Shown here: positions 1-16,213 of the stretch, one piece after another
Layout of the letters: each line of letters opens with the position of its first letter
How positions within the stretch are numbered: position 1 is the first letter of the stretch
DNA from: Lingula anatina
Lineage: Eukaryota > Brachiopoda > Lingulata > Lingulida > Lingulidae
Direction: 5' to 3'
NCBI RefSeq assembly: GCF_001039355.2
Contig: NW_019775480.1
Location: 565,137-627,136 of the forward strand
Length of the DNA stretch: 62,000 bases
Made by a program: the position numbers and the translations under genes
The notes under the pieces: generated by a model
What the model was told of the DNA's origin: nothing
What the model saw: only the letters and a program-made list of their open reading frames with translations
The model's database searches: none

Positions 1-75
1 TTTTTTTGTGTGTAATTTTCACTGTACCTCATTCTGGCATTTCCAAAGTTTAACTCTTATCAGCCTGACACCTTA

Positions 76-294
76 GGGACTATTTCCAGACCCTATCACG
101 CTAACTGTGGATCGATCTATCTCCATGGGAATTCTCGCTAAATTGCAATCAATGTAAGTGGCTTAGTTGTCTGTCACGCCTACTGAAACTGGCATGCCAG
201 AATCCTAAGACTCTCAAACTGAAAGCAATTTAGTGAGAAACCCCTTGGAGTTGGATTGATCCTGTTAGATTGATCTAGGTATGGGAACTTAGTC
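76..294. mobile_element. Short inverted-repeat element, TTA family, copy 1 (diverged)
   Basis: The most diverged of five related copies (others at 6863, 27459, 43407, 51193). It keeps the inner signatures of the family: GATCGATCT near the left end, CTCGCTAAATTG, a GTCACGCC / TAGTGAG block, and a right end reading TATGGGAAC. The left end follows TTA. It lies in the intron or upstream of the partial gene at 510-1006. No coding capacity is seen, so it is a non-autonomous MITE-like element. Confidence 0.55.
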
Positions 295-509
295 TAATGC
301 TTGATACACATTTTACTTTCATCCTAATCCAATGTTATGCAGAATAAGAATTTGATGTTGGCTATGCAGTTACAGTAAGCATAATACATTAGTTCATCAG
401 AATTGACATTATCCTATTTCCTGCATTTTTATTTTCTGGTTTTTGTCTGTACATTTGACAGCTTTGCTGCCTTGTTTATTGACTAGCATTTCTCATTTGA
501 ATTGTTCAG

Positions 510-1006
510 ATTATATCTGCTGGATCTGAGCCATATGTAAACCACTGGTACATCAATGGAGACAGGAGATCCAGGGTGCCTTGTACTCCCACCAGTGTCT
601 GCAATGTAACCATCAATAGTGAGGCAGAGAATAACAAGGTACAGTTTGTCTTTGCATGTTGATTTGATAATTTGGGAGCATTATGAAAATACTGTAAATT
701 GATGTAGACATCATGATGAAGATTTAAAAGTTGAATCTGTAAGCAGTGTGGTAGAATTTACCATACAGGATGTGTAACTGCCATGTTTATATGTATATTG
801 TATTGCAAAATATTTAACCATGTAGATCTGTACATGCATGATCTGTATGAATGGTACTTATATGTTAAAAAGTATTTTTCCTCCATCATGTGTTGATGTT
901 TTTTGTTTGTTTTTTTTCCTAGGTTCTCAGCGTGGTTGGTAGCAGTGCTAAAGTGGACTTGTGTACAAACTTTGGATATAAAGCCTTATCATTAACAGTC
1001 TGCTAA
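510..1006 (+). CDS. 3' end of an unidentified gene (last two coding exons)
   Basis: Two exons join in frame: 510-638 (43 codons, phase 0 at both ends) and 923-1006 (27 codons plus TAA). The first follows a TTGTTCAG acceptor and ends AACAAG|gtacag; the second follows a T-rich tract and CCTAG. The peptide begins IISAGSEPYVNHWYINGDRR, continues through RVPCTPTSVCNVTI, and ends in YKALSLTVC. It has five cysteines and one NVT sequon, so a secreted or extracellular domain is plausible. I do not recognise the family with confidence. Earlier exons must lie upstream of the window. The intron between the two exons is 284 bp. Confidence 0.6.
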
Positions 1007-1065
1007 CACCTGCAGCCTCACAGGAGAAATGTGCATAGAACATCTCAGTAAGCTAGCCACCACAG

Positions 1066-1230
1066 CCTGGATAACCAGGGGCAAACACTGCCTGGATAAC
1101 CCACTGGCAGGACAGGCACAGCCAGGATAACCCGCAGGGGCAGGCACTGCCTGGATAACCCACTGGCAGGACAGGCAGAGCCTGGATAACCTGCAGGGGC
1201 AGTCTTGTGCCTGGATAACCCATGGTGATG
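1066..1230. repeat. Minisatellite, about 28-bp unit, six copies
   Basis: Six units starting CCTGGATAACC (one is CCAGGATAACC) begin at 1066, 1091, 1122, 1150, 1181 and 1210, spaced 25 to 31 bp. Two unit types alternate, one with CACTGGCAGGACAGGCA and one with GCAGGGGCAG. The array starts 60 bp after the stop codon of the upstream gene, so it probably lies in its 3' UTR. Open reading frames across it are a by-product of the repeat. Confidence 0.8.
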
Positions 1231-1854
1231 TGAAGGCAGAGGCACAACTTTCACACTCATTGGATATCATTTATTGGATGTTCAAAAGCCTGTGAAAGTT
1301 ATGGGATGGCATTCCTCCTTTTTAAAACACTTATGTTTGTCATCCCTCTAAAAGGGCTGGAGTCAGTTCAAACACATCTCCTTGAGGCATTCTTCCTGGC
1401 CATGAAGTTGGGCAGCAGGAAGACACTAGACTACCTGGGACTATGGAGATCTTTACTAAGTTTACAGAGATTGTCAATTTGACACATGTAATAAGTTTTA
1501 AGCAACATCATTTATAAATAATGCAAATTTTGAAGATAATGAATGTCAGTATTACTAATATAAGATACAAATGGGACACTGGCAATGTCAACAGTGAAGA
1601 CATGGCCAGATAGTTATGCTGCCAGTGAGGTCAAATAATTTAACTACAGAAATTAAGAAAAATATTATTTCTATGACACATCTTGAAAGAGATGTTGTGC
1701 TTTCATCAGTGTTAATATGATCAGTTCAAATATCAAGTTGTGATACCCACAGCACCAGAGGAACACTGTGTACTGACCTGTTATGAAATAGTACAGGGAC
1801 CTTGTGCGTAATAATTTACTACATTACTATGTCTTTAAGTGGTATTATTAGATA

Positions 1855-1860
1855 AATAAA
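1855..1860 (+). terminator. Candidate polyadenylation signal AATAAA for the gene ending at 1006
   Basis: An AATAAA hexamer lies about 850 bp after the TAA stop, followed by a T- and GT-rich stretch. It implies a long 3' UTR that includes the minisatellite. Another AATAAA-like cluster occurs near 2038. Confidence 0.35.
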
Positions 1861-2157
1861 ATATCATTCTAGAAGTATTTTCAGTGTTGTTTACTTATCG
1901 TCGTATCAACTTAGTGTTGCATGCACCTAATGGTGTGGTCACTGTTCTTGAAATAAGGTGATTAAATAAGATGATAATGCTGATTTGAACTGATGACACG
2001 TTTGGATCACTGTACTGTGGTAAACAATTTAATAGCAAATAAATAATCAAGGCTCACAACACATGTTGTTTATTATCATTTACATGGAAACAAGTTTAAT
2101 AGTTACTTATGCAGCTGAGGAATCCACATACTGACACGTTCTAGTCGAGATGACTTG

Positions 2158-5954
<3,797 letters not shown>

Positions 5955-8900
5955 TTTAGGAAGACTACAACACCACTATTAGAACTTATAGGTTCCGATA
6001 CCGATAACAGTTCTGTTGACAAAGCCATGGACTACAGTGGCAATACCCTGGAGGGGTTATCAAGAAAGGATAGAATTGAACAGGTGCGAGCTCGGGTACG
6101 TACGGATAAAATTTAGTCCCAAAATATTACACGTCCCTATATTCCCGTTACCGATAGATACATAAAGGGAAAACTGAAAAAACGTCTTTTTAGANTAACA
6201 CACTATCCACCCAAACTTTTTGGGCACTACTTTAAATATATATGTAGTGTAAGTGCGCCCCAAATGTACACACCTAGGTCTTTGGTTTTCTACTGTTTTT
6301 TCTTTTATGGTAAAATCTGCACAGCTGGCTCTCCATTCTTTGCTATAAAATAAATTAGTTTTATCCTTTACTTTTCCGAAGAGTCTTGATTCAAAGCCAC
6401 CTCGCCGTCTCTCCTCCGTTTATGGTTTTAGTTCCTTCACCATGGATTGTTACCACTGCAGGCAGCCTGTGAACGCTTGTAAAGTTAGTTATCTTCTCTC
6501 GATCAAATAACCTGCAGTAATTCATCATTTTGCTCGGTTAAATATCAAAGAAAATACAGAAAACGAAAACTGAACTACAGGCATGGCTTGTTCATGCGCA
6601 GCAGACGATTCCGGTCTCCCTCCAGAATGGCTGCCGTTTGTTTTGATGACGTAGGCTCTAATGGGTCAACATACTACTCAGTACATAAAATGCACTGTTT
6701 AAAACGAGAGTACACATATTAATCCTTTCAGCAATTTATTATTCTACTATAGATCGTTTTTACGCAATACTCGGGTAATTTACATTAGGCCTACTAATGC
6801 ATTAGGGGGCCTATCTGACAGAAATTTATGATTTCACTAGATGTTTTGTTATTTTCATGTTAGACCCCATTCCCAGAGATTAGATCAATCCAAACTAGAT
6901 CGACCTAACTTCCTGGGGGTTCATGCTAAGTAGCTGTCAGCCGAGCGGGCACGAAGGTTAATTACCCCCTTACAGCTTGTAGTAGGCAGGACGGACATTT
7001 AAGCCGGATTATCTGACAGTAATCTAGTGAGACTCCCCATGGGGATAGATCGATCTAAAATCTATGGGAATGCACCCTTACATTCATTTAGTTTTGATTA
7101 CGAAGGCTTCTGACAGGAACCTAAGATTATAGATATGGCAACCCCTAGGTGTTTCTGTGGATTAATTACTATTGATAGAAGATTCTATAAACGTCTTGAA
7201 TTCAACTGTCATCATACTGAATTCTACAATGTTTCTATCTACTGAATTTAAGGATGTTCTACCAAATTATAGAATATTCTCATAAGATCTTCTGACCAGC
7301 ACAACACGGATGATGATGCCATAATTAGCAGAGATGATGTTGATGATGATGATGATGAACACATAAAGATGTTTTACCATCATTATGCTAGTTTAAACCC
7401 CAAACCCAATAATATGAATTTCAATTGACAGTTTTTAGTAATTTTACATATCAGTTGTTCATCAGTGATACATAACTATGCAGTATGCATCAGACGGGAT
7501 TATCAATTTCTATTTAATGGCTTTCTATTGAAGAATAAAACCTTCTGTACTTGATGTTCATCACAAAATGTACGCCCGTTACGCAAAAATGTGTACCTCT
7601 GTTCTAATATTTACATAAAATTAAAACATGGTAAAACATTATTTTTTGTACCATTATTGAGAGGAGTGAAAGTGTGCTTTGCAAAAAATCAGCTTTTTTT
7701 AATAACTTTTTTTAGTAAAATAACTAAAAAAAATGTATTTTCTGTAACAGATGTACATTGACCTCCACACCAAAAGCTCATCAAATTTCTTATAAACGTC
7801 AAGAGCTTTATCAATTTTTTTCTTTTCTGTTGGATTTTAGACATGTGCCAATTGTTGATGTATACTACAAAATTTTGTTAATGTATTTTAAGATGAAAAT
7901 TTTCACAATTTAAATTTGTTAACTGGATTATGAAAAATAAGCTATAAAAAGGACCACATTTGACAGAGTTTTTCTTAACTAAAATCAAAAGATATTCTAA
8001 AAACTCCAGTAGTTCCAAAAACTTCAACTGTTCTTCTTTTAAATGACACCCTTTGTTAGATTCTAGACCAATTTTGAAAATTTTATGTTGAGGTTGACCA
8101 TTTGCAGGAAATGCCCATGCACGGGTTTTCTAGACACGTTAAAATGAGAAGTGGTAGACACAAAACAAAAAGAGAGATTAAGGACGACGTAGGTGTCAAA
8201 ATGCATTAAGCAGCACTAAATTCATCTTCAATAACAACTTTTAGAACTTGAATTGAATGAGATTAAAATTCACAAAATGGTCGAGGACTGCGGGCAAAAG
8301 GCGTAGAATGTTGACCTATCCAAAGAAAAATGTACGTAATATTACTTGGCAAAGTATAGTGTATACATCAAAATATAATGCTAATTAGAAAAAATATTTT
8401 GGGTTTCTGTAGAAAATTTAACCGAATGTTTAAAGTGTAATTATTTTATTGCTGGTAAAACATTATACCTTTTGTACATGTACGTACGTGCTCTAAATGT
8501 CAAGAATACAAAAAAACTAACCCAAGATATCAACCTCTTATGTGTAACAATTTTTTCTTTGACAGGAAAGTGCTCTCCTGCATGTACCAGTAGCATCACT
8601 TCTTGAACATAGTTTATCCTTGGACATTGAGCTGAATATCTTAGTAAATCCTCCCAAATTTCTGCCTCTCTTTTTTCTTTTCATATAAATTTTACTTTTA
8701 AACTAAGTTCAAGTGATTGTCACTAACACAAGTTGTGTTAGTTGCATCTCACAGGTATTCTTTCATAGCAGTCTGCATAGCTGATATGAGGTGACTCCAT
8801 CACCTGATTAAAAACAGCATACTTCGATTGAAGTCCCCCCCTCCCAATTCCTAAAAAAATTAATAAATAGCATTTAAATTGCAATTTTATCCTTGTCTAA
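5955..8900. other. Spacer with no recognised gene
   Basis: Between the SDR copy 1 start and the RPF2 exon I see one inverted-repeat element (6863-7077), a short GAT-rich run near 7334-7358 and one ambiguous base (6195). The open frames here are short, lack recognisable motifs and are not bounded by convincing splice sites. The proximal part should contain the promoter and 5' UTR of SDR copy 1, but no TATA box stands out. Confidence 0.5.
6863..7077. mobile_element. Short inverted-repeat element, TTA family, copy 2
   Basis: A 215-bp unit flanked by TTA on both sides (6860-6862 and 7078-7080). The left end GACCCCATTCCCAGAGATTA is an imperfect inverted copy of the right end, which reverse complemented reads GGGTGCATTCCCATAGATTT. 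Inside are GATCGACCTAACT, CTGTCAGCCGAGCGGGCACG and CATTTAAGCCGGATTA blocks shared with copies 4 and 5. A TTA duplication with ends starting G[AG][CG] fits PIF/Harbinger-type MITEs; the superfamily is inferred. Confidence 0.8.
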
Positions 8901-9068
8901 TCATCTCACTTTTTTTGCTTCTACTTTTTTGTCTGTATTGTCTGATGCCTTTCTTTTCAGTCCTTTCATTTTCCTTGTTTGTAATTTATCCAAATCTTGT
9001 TTCTCCATATGAATACGGCCAAGTTTACTACCAAATGGATCTCTGTTAATATTTTTGACTTTCTTGGG
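8901..9068 (-). CDS. RPF2: RPF2 (ribosome production factor 2 homolog), C-terminal exon
   Basis: One exon of 168 nt follows a TTTTCAG acceptor (minus strand) and encodes 55 residues plus TGA. It contains DPFGSKLGRIHMEKQDLDKL followed by QTRKMKGLKRK and a Lys-rich tail. This is the conserved C-terminal signature of RPF2, the Brix-domain nucleolar protein that works with RRS1 to bring 5S RNP into pre-60S ribosomes. The Brix domain exons are not recognisable at higher coordinates up to the GPCR gene, so this is either the last exon of a gene with a long intron or an orphan exon left by a duplication. The reading frame is intact. Confidence 0.7.
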   Translation of the reverse strand, partial: PKKVKNINRDPFGSKLGRIHMEKQDLDKLQTRKMKGLKRKASDNTDKKVEAKKVR

Positions 9069-9310
9069 CTGAAAATATAAGAAAAAAGACATGTTAAACA
9101 TACCTGCCCATTCTAAGGGTGCATTCAGAACAGATGATCTACAGACGTATCTGCTAACTAAATATGGCAGATCTTACTTAAAGCAAGCCACTTAATCTCC
9201 AATTANTAAAAAATCAATCAGACGGTAAAAGACACCGGCAAGCTTTGTCTATTTCACCAACTTGTTTATTTCAAACAGCGTTGCGCGCAAAGGTTTGTGG
9301 GTAATATGAG

Positions 9311-9713
9311 GGTCCAACTTGCCCCGAGTAAAGGGGGCCAACTAGCCCCGGGTGCACATTATTTATTTTAAAGGATGGTAGCCATTTATGGTGCTAGAAT
9401 GAGCAACGATGATACATCTCTGTGAAACTTGAAACAATGAGCTTCAGTTTGATGCCCTAAACATATCTTATATTCGATCAATAGCCTATGAAAATAGATT
9501 TTTAAATCTCTTAAACAAAATTACTTTTAGGTGCAAAAATCGTTTATTTCGACTCACGTACCGCTTAAGTAAAACTTTTTAACGGCCGACACTTCCTTAG
9601 CATTGTAGGCTACGGTCACTTTACAAGAGTATGTGGCCAATTTTTTTACCTCGTAGTTACTTTTTCATAAATTGACGGGGGGCCAACTTACCCCGGGGTC
9701 CAACTAGCCCCGG
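9311..9713. repeat. Pair of direct repeats with the motif CCAACTAGCCCCGG
   Basis: 9311-9352 reads GGTCCAACTTGCCCCGAGTA, then a GGGGGCCAACTAGCCCCGG block. 9677-9713 contains GGGGGCCAACTTACCCCGGG, then a GTCCAACTAGCCCCGG block. The two GC-rich, internally duplicated blocks are in direct orientation and flank about 325 bp of AT-rich sequence. They may be parts of one dispersed repeat; no coding content is seen. Confidence 0.5.
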
Positions 9714-9723
9714 TCTCCCCTAT

Positions 9724-10411
<688 letters not shown>

Positions 10412-10815
10412 TCATATGTATGGTATGCCCAGGGCAGCACATCTGGTGTATTGGTTTAATGCAGCCTTGGACATACAATAAGACGTGACATGAGGAAACT
10501 GATTTCATGACAAAGTTTACAAGCTCTCTTTTACAGGTTAGATATGCCATTTTGGGGTGAACCTGGACATATTGCAACAGAATTATCTTTTTCACTATAC
10601 ATTTTATTGAGGTCCCCAAAGTACTACAGGAAAAGTTACGCAAAATCCCTGCATGGGAAAAAATTAAAAATCAAAAATGGCCCACAATTACCATAGGTAA
10701 TTCTCAATGTATTGGGGATTTTTTAAAAACTTTTTTTCACTTCTTGTAAAATACAGTATCATTCAAAACCTCTTATTTACATGAAACAAGTATTTAAACC
10801 ATATATAACGTCTTA

Positions 10816-12108
10816 TATAGGAGTCAAATTAACTCCATGAGGGTCAAGGGGTGCTGGACTCTGACAAGAGAGTCAAATGACTCCCATTTTATTCTCAGTG
10901 CACGGAAAGGTCCGCACAGTATTATAGAGTTATGCCCAGACTGATGTACCTTCACAGGCCACTCCCAATGTATCGAAACCTTACCGCGTACAGGACTGAC
11001 GGCCCCTCCAGATATGCTGCTGCAACTAAAGAAAAAAACACCCAGTCCTTTCAGAATGAGGCGCAAATTGCCACCAGAACGCGTTTTTCAAGGCCCTTAA
11101 TCAACACCAAACTGGTTTTACCAGGTTAGAATACTAGACGACCTCTAAGAAAGCCACTGTAAACAGCAAAACATCGTCGCCTGTTTCTCTAATGAATTGG
11201 GGATCATGACCGTTTCTGGGTAGAACAGTGAAACAGCATGGCTTTCTTTATTGATATTGAAGCACGGTTTTAATCCTTATGTTCATTTATCAGTCAGTAA
11301 CATAGGAAAAAACTGATGAAAAATGATTTCGAAAAATAATATATCATATTAAATGTCAAGTCTGTAATAAACTTGTGAGGTAAGTCCAAATGAATCTTTC
11401 TTATTTCATTTCATTTATTTATCTATTTTACAACTTTGTTGAAAAGATTTCTCCTAGCTGTGTGATAGAATAAGGGATGTACACGTACATGTAATATCAG
11501 ACTAAAGCCAAGTATTTTTTAGCAAGAATTTTTTAACGTACTTCATTCTTGCTCCAGATAAGAGCTAGTTTGCATTTGTTTGTTTAAAAGTTGTTCTTAG
11601 CATTCTCTTTCTTGTTTTTGTGTTGTTAGAAGCGAGAAGATCAATCTAATGTGGATTATTTTACATAAACTAATCATGGGTTATTTTCTTTTCTTGGAAA
11701 TACTTAGCATCATCATTGTTGAACCTGTTGCAGCATTGTTGCACCTGTGCTTGTGTGTATAAAATTTCCATAATTATAATGGTCTCACAAAGCTTTTATT
11801 CTTCTAGATCTCTGTTACAATTAACGTCAGCAATATAAATTATATAAGCAGTAAGGCGCTTTTTGAGAAGAATAAATTCTGTGAAATAACACCATGACGG
11901 CATTATGTAGCGCATAATAATTTCCCCTAGCAAAGCCAAAATGACGGTTTGACAAGATTGCTAGACGACACCTAAGACGTAAATAATGAAGACGTTGTAT
12001 GGACGTACATATAAGCATGATGGTTTCAAATTTAGTTTAGTTGCTTCTTGTACATGTGTGAACACCTGGGGTTAGCTGAGGCACAGAGGTAAGCAGGACA
12101 GGTTTAAT
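10816..12108. other. Spacer upstream of the GPCR gene
   Basis: No exon, RNA gene or clear repeat was recognised. Short open frames on both strands near 10824-11129 lack known motifs. The stretch should include the promoter and 5' UTR of the GPCR. A CAGAG|gtaagc sequence at 12084-12094 resembles a donor site, so a spliced 5' UTR is possible but unproven. Confidence 0.4.
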
Positions 12109-13128
12109 ATGAATGAGACTGAGCCGACGGTAGATTTATCAAACATCAGTTCAAATAATACTGGAGTAGAGGTCGGATTGGATGAAAATGTAGATTCCAA
12201 AGTGCTTGTTAATTTTGTTGGTGGAGTTTTGGCTTTCTTCATAGCTTTGGTTGGTCTCATTCTGAACACGACATCTTTTGTCGTGTATCGAAATTTTAAG
12301 GTCAAAAATTCATCGACTTTTTTGCTCAGTTGCTTGGCAGTTGCTGATAATTTGTATCTCCTTTCGCATACTTTTCTTGGCAGCATCCCGTCCATATTCT
12401 CCTACATTGAGCTAATACCAGGGACCCTTCCCTTTATTGCCAAACATTCACGAGTGATTTGGTCGCTCAACAACTGGCTGGTTCTTATACCGATTTGGAT
12501 GTGCGTTCTTGTTACCGTCGACCGCTACCGTCTGATTTGCTCGTCAGTTTCAGAGCTCATGAATACCCCGCCATTGAAGTTGTGGGTGGGGTGGGTAGTA
12601 GTCGTCGTTATTGGCTCTTTCATTAGCGTAATACCGAAGTATTTCTTCGTTGTTTCAGTTGGATTTCAGTCGTGTTCGTTGAACAAGACCTATCCATTTT
12701 GCTTGAAACCACCCGTTGTCCGTTTTCCCGAGCATAAGTTATACTGGCTTGCTTATCACTTTCTTTTTTATTTTTTTTACCCTTTTTTAATCATAACGAA
12801 ATGCAATGTGCGAATAATACGCAAACTGCGTGAAATATCTAAACGCCGTGAAGGGCTTTCCGTGCAAAAATTATCCATTCACAAAGAAATGACAAAAATT
12901 GCTATTTTGATCGCCATCTCTTCACTGGTAATCAATCTAGTGTATTGTTGTTCTTTAATTATTGGGTTCTATCCTGATATATTGCCACAGAATGTTGTAC
13001 AGAACATGCTGTTTTATTTCCAATTGCTTAGTCTCTTAGGAGCGCTAAACTCTTCTGTGAATTTTTTCATTTATGGATTGTTCGGTAGAACGTTTCGATG
13101 CACTCTAAAATCAATGTGTTGCTGCTGA
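12109..13128 (+). CDS. Class A (rhodopsin-family) G-protein-coupled receptor, orphan, intronless
   Basis: A single exon of 339 codons. The start is fixed by an in-frame TAG at 12073. The N-terminus is short and extracellular with NET, NIS and NNT sequons. Seven hydrophobic segments lie near residues 32-58, 69-90, 118-142, 158-178, 212-232, 262-286 and 300-324. Family landmarks: GLILN in TM1 (N53), LAVAD in TM2 (D80), DRY in TM3 (138-140), Trp162 in TM4, Pro225 in TM5 and NFFIY (318-322) replacing NPxxY in TM7. The tail ends in MCCC, a likely palmitoylation site. Unusual: no Cys at the expected 3.25 position and no CWxP motif in TM6. By general layout it is most like invertebrate peptide (FMRFamide-type) receptors, but the ligand is unknown. 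Confidence 0.9.
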   Translation: MNETEPTVDLSNISSNNTGVEVGLDENVDSKVLVNFVGGVLAFFIALVGLILNTTSFVVYRNFKVKNSSTFLLSCLAVADNLYLLSHTFLGSIPSIFSYIELIPGTLPFIAKHSRVIWSLNNWLVLIPIWMCVLVTVDRYRLICSSVSELMNTPPLKLWVGWVVVVVIGSFISVIPKYFFVVSVGFQSCSLNKTYPFCLKPPVVRFPEHKLYWLAYHFLFYFFYPFLIITKCNVRIIRKLREISKRREGLSVQKLSIHKEMTKIAILIAISSLVINLVYCCSLIIGFYPDILPQNVVQNMLFYFQLLSLLGALNSSVNFFIYGLFGRTFRCTLKSMCCC

Positions 13129-13395
13129 TGCATACTCCCAGCTGAGACAAACACTCTTAATTTGAGCTAAAAGTTTAAAGACGCTTTCTGATGAATGCCT
13201 TAATCAAGAGAAAGGCAGATGCGAATTAACGCACCAATATTGAAAATAGGACATAACCCTACTAATTTTTAAATCTTTATACAGGAAATTGAAGTGAAAG
13301 AAAGCGAGTCATTTGAATTAAATTGAAAATACGCAAAATGTAGACCCTAATTTGAATATTTCAATAACTGTTAACGACCACATTATACAGTAAAA

Positions 13396-13401
13396 AATAA
13401 A
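13396..13401 (+). terminator. Candidate polyadenylation signal for the GPCR
   Basis: AATAAA lies about 270 bp after the TGA stop; another is at 13796-13801. Either could end the transcript. Confidence 0.35.
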
Positions 13402-16173
13402 ACATTGAGCAAGAAAACTTTGAATCTGAAGTCGTAACAATAGTTGTTTGTCTGGCGGAACGAAATTCAAAGATTGAATTTGGGCAACTTCTTTGAATAC
13501 AATTTTGAAGTGGGCACTGAACTTCAAAGAAAACAAAAAAGAAAAAAAAAGAGGACGCGAAATCCGTTTTCATGAGGCCTTTGTACAGTTACAGTGTAGA
13601 TTTTGCTCGCTGTTAGTATTATGACATCGCACAACGCTACTCGCATTAAAAATGCGGCAATGAACGGCTATTTTACTATTGAAAATACATGTTTATTATC
13701 CTTAAAGAAAGAAGATCGTTCATTTTAATTTAATTAAACAAGTATTATAATTATGATGATCATCGATCTGCTTCCTAATGAGATATATTGTTCACAATAA
13801 ATATTGTGTATGAGAACTCTTGTTTATTTCAGTTAGTATAAATATAGAATACACATTATTTAGTGAATAATATATTTGTGAAGTACGCTGACAGTCGGAA
13901 CCAAAGGTGTACTAAGATGCATTATTTGTCTGTAATTAGAAACGATGGATAAAGAACTAGATGTCGGTGTTTTATTAGGTTTAGTGTTTCAATCGTTATT
14001 ATTATATATATTTTGATGAAGTTTATATTTGCATACATATCATAGTTGCAATAAATATATATTATGACGTTTATAAAATGAATTTTAACGTTGATGATAG
14101 AATATTGCGATATTTTAAAAATATTTACACAAACAAGTAGTTAAGTTTACTTAGAGTAGTTTAATATTTAATCTTTAGCTATAATGGATTTAATTGTGTT
14201 ATTTTTATTTGGTAAATATATTTGATCAAACGTATAAATGTAAATCGCTCAATATTAATAAAATGCGTAAGCTCTTAGATAAAAATTAGCTTATGTTGTT
14301 GGATGAATAAAAGAGAGAAATGAGAGGCGCAAGCCAGTAATTTATGATCTTTTGATGGAGATTACAAATGACGCTCTTTTATGAGTGTTTCAGAAAGTAT
14401 TTTTGAACTAGGAATTTTTATTGAGCACTACATAATATAATGTACAAAATCAAGTGGCTTAAACTTTTCAGAGCCAAAGATGATAGCATGCATTACATTG
14501 AATTATACATGATATACCAGTATCGTAAGTTTGGTGCATTTTTATCCACCAGACGTGAGCCATACTTTTGGTGCATAATTGTTGTAATGTGGAGATATTC
14601 ATTTAATCATTGTAACGTTTTGTGAAGTTGGTGTCAGTGAAAATAGCACCAACAAAGTTTATTCTAGAAAAAAGGAACGTAATTATACATAGACTAAGAT
14701 ATGAGAAAAGACACTTGTTACAGCGCCATGGGCCTAACTGAACTGTAATGTACAGAAGAGAATTTATTCATTCAAGCACCAGGGATATGTGCCCAGCTAG
14801 AAGGACCTATACTGAATCGTTCTGTTGATGCTGTGACACCACAGAACGCTTAAGACTGCAGTGGTCTCGATATACCGTAACAGATACAGACACTTTCTAT
14901 TGAAGTGCCCTTTTTATACACGGTATGTGACTTATGTGGTTGATATTTTTATCTTCCCTATTGAAACCTTGAGCCACCTTCAAACATCTGCCATCCCTAT
15001 TTTACCAAGTCCCCGTGGTAACGGGCACAGATATAAACATGATCGTGCCTGGTGACCGTCATAACTGTTCTGACGTTTGTTGGTGACAGACCACAGCTGC
15101 CTTCAAGGCAGTGACGGTTCAAGAAACAAATCGCCTTCCGAGGAAATGATGGCGTGACACAAATTTGGTGCGCGTGTCTACATATGTAGGGTGACACTCA
15201 GTTCCAGTGACAGACTTTAATGTCGACATCTGATAGAAGATGTCTACATTTGACCAAGGAGTTAGGCCTATAACTCCTTGATTTGACCAAGTGCGGCAGA
15301 TGTAAGTAACTCTGCTTTCAACCCATGGATAAGAACAACCAAATGTTATTAATTTCACGTGGACAGAAAAGTGGCGTCATGCAAAGACGTTCGTTGCCAC
15401 GTTTAAAAAAAACGTTGGAAAAAGAGGACAAATGGATGGGCCAATAAAGCGGCGCCACGTCACACATGGCTGAACGCATGGCCCCACGATATAGCACTTT
15501 CAGTCTTAGAAGATCTTTGGAGATTTGGACGATCACAACAGCCAATTGGACTTATAGTTATAAAAAAGCGGCAATAAACTGACACAAATAAAATATCAAA
15601 TGGTTGCAGATATGGTGATACCAAATCTTGGCATTTTTTATTTAATACATAGGGCCTATGTAGAACATCAGGTGAATATCCCACGATTCAGACTGAAGGC
15701 CAAATTAATGGTCTACAGGAAATATAAAGAAACTTAGAAAAATATGTTAGATGTAATTTAAAGCCGACATAAAGGTCAATCTATGCTCAGTTCATAGCCG
15801 AAGTACTACCACTACTTGTTAAAACCGGTCGGTTTGTTGACAAGATCTTGGAAGATGACTTTGCATGCTTTGAAATGAACAAAAAGTTAAAGGCGAGTAT
15901 CATTCCCTTTTTTTTTTTTTTTTTTTTTTTTTTGCTAAATTTATTATTAAAAATGGTATGAAATGGGGAAATGATCAACAGGAAGCTATTGTATAACAAA
16001 TGGTTTTTGGGTGGGTAATTATTGTTTAGTCAATTATTGTGATATTATTTCTTTTAAGTCTGTACTTATTTTAAATTATATATATATAATTGTTGGTTTG
16101 AATTATTGTTGATTTGGAATGTTATATTTTAAATATATATTGTTAATTGAATAATGTAATCGTGAAGTATGCT

Positions 16174-16174
<1 letters not shown>

Positions 16175-16212
<38 letters not shown>
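16175..16212. repeat. (CA)n microsatellite
   Basis: An uninterrupted CA run of about 38 bp in AT-rich spacer. Confidence 0.95.

Positions 16213-16213
<1 letters not shown>

Noticed and set aside
992-1270. Overlapping minus-strand frames of 64 to 92 codons rich in Pro, Cys and Gly
   Set aside because: All three come from the 28-bp minisatellite read in different frames; no independent coding evidence.
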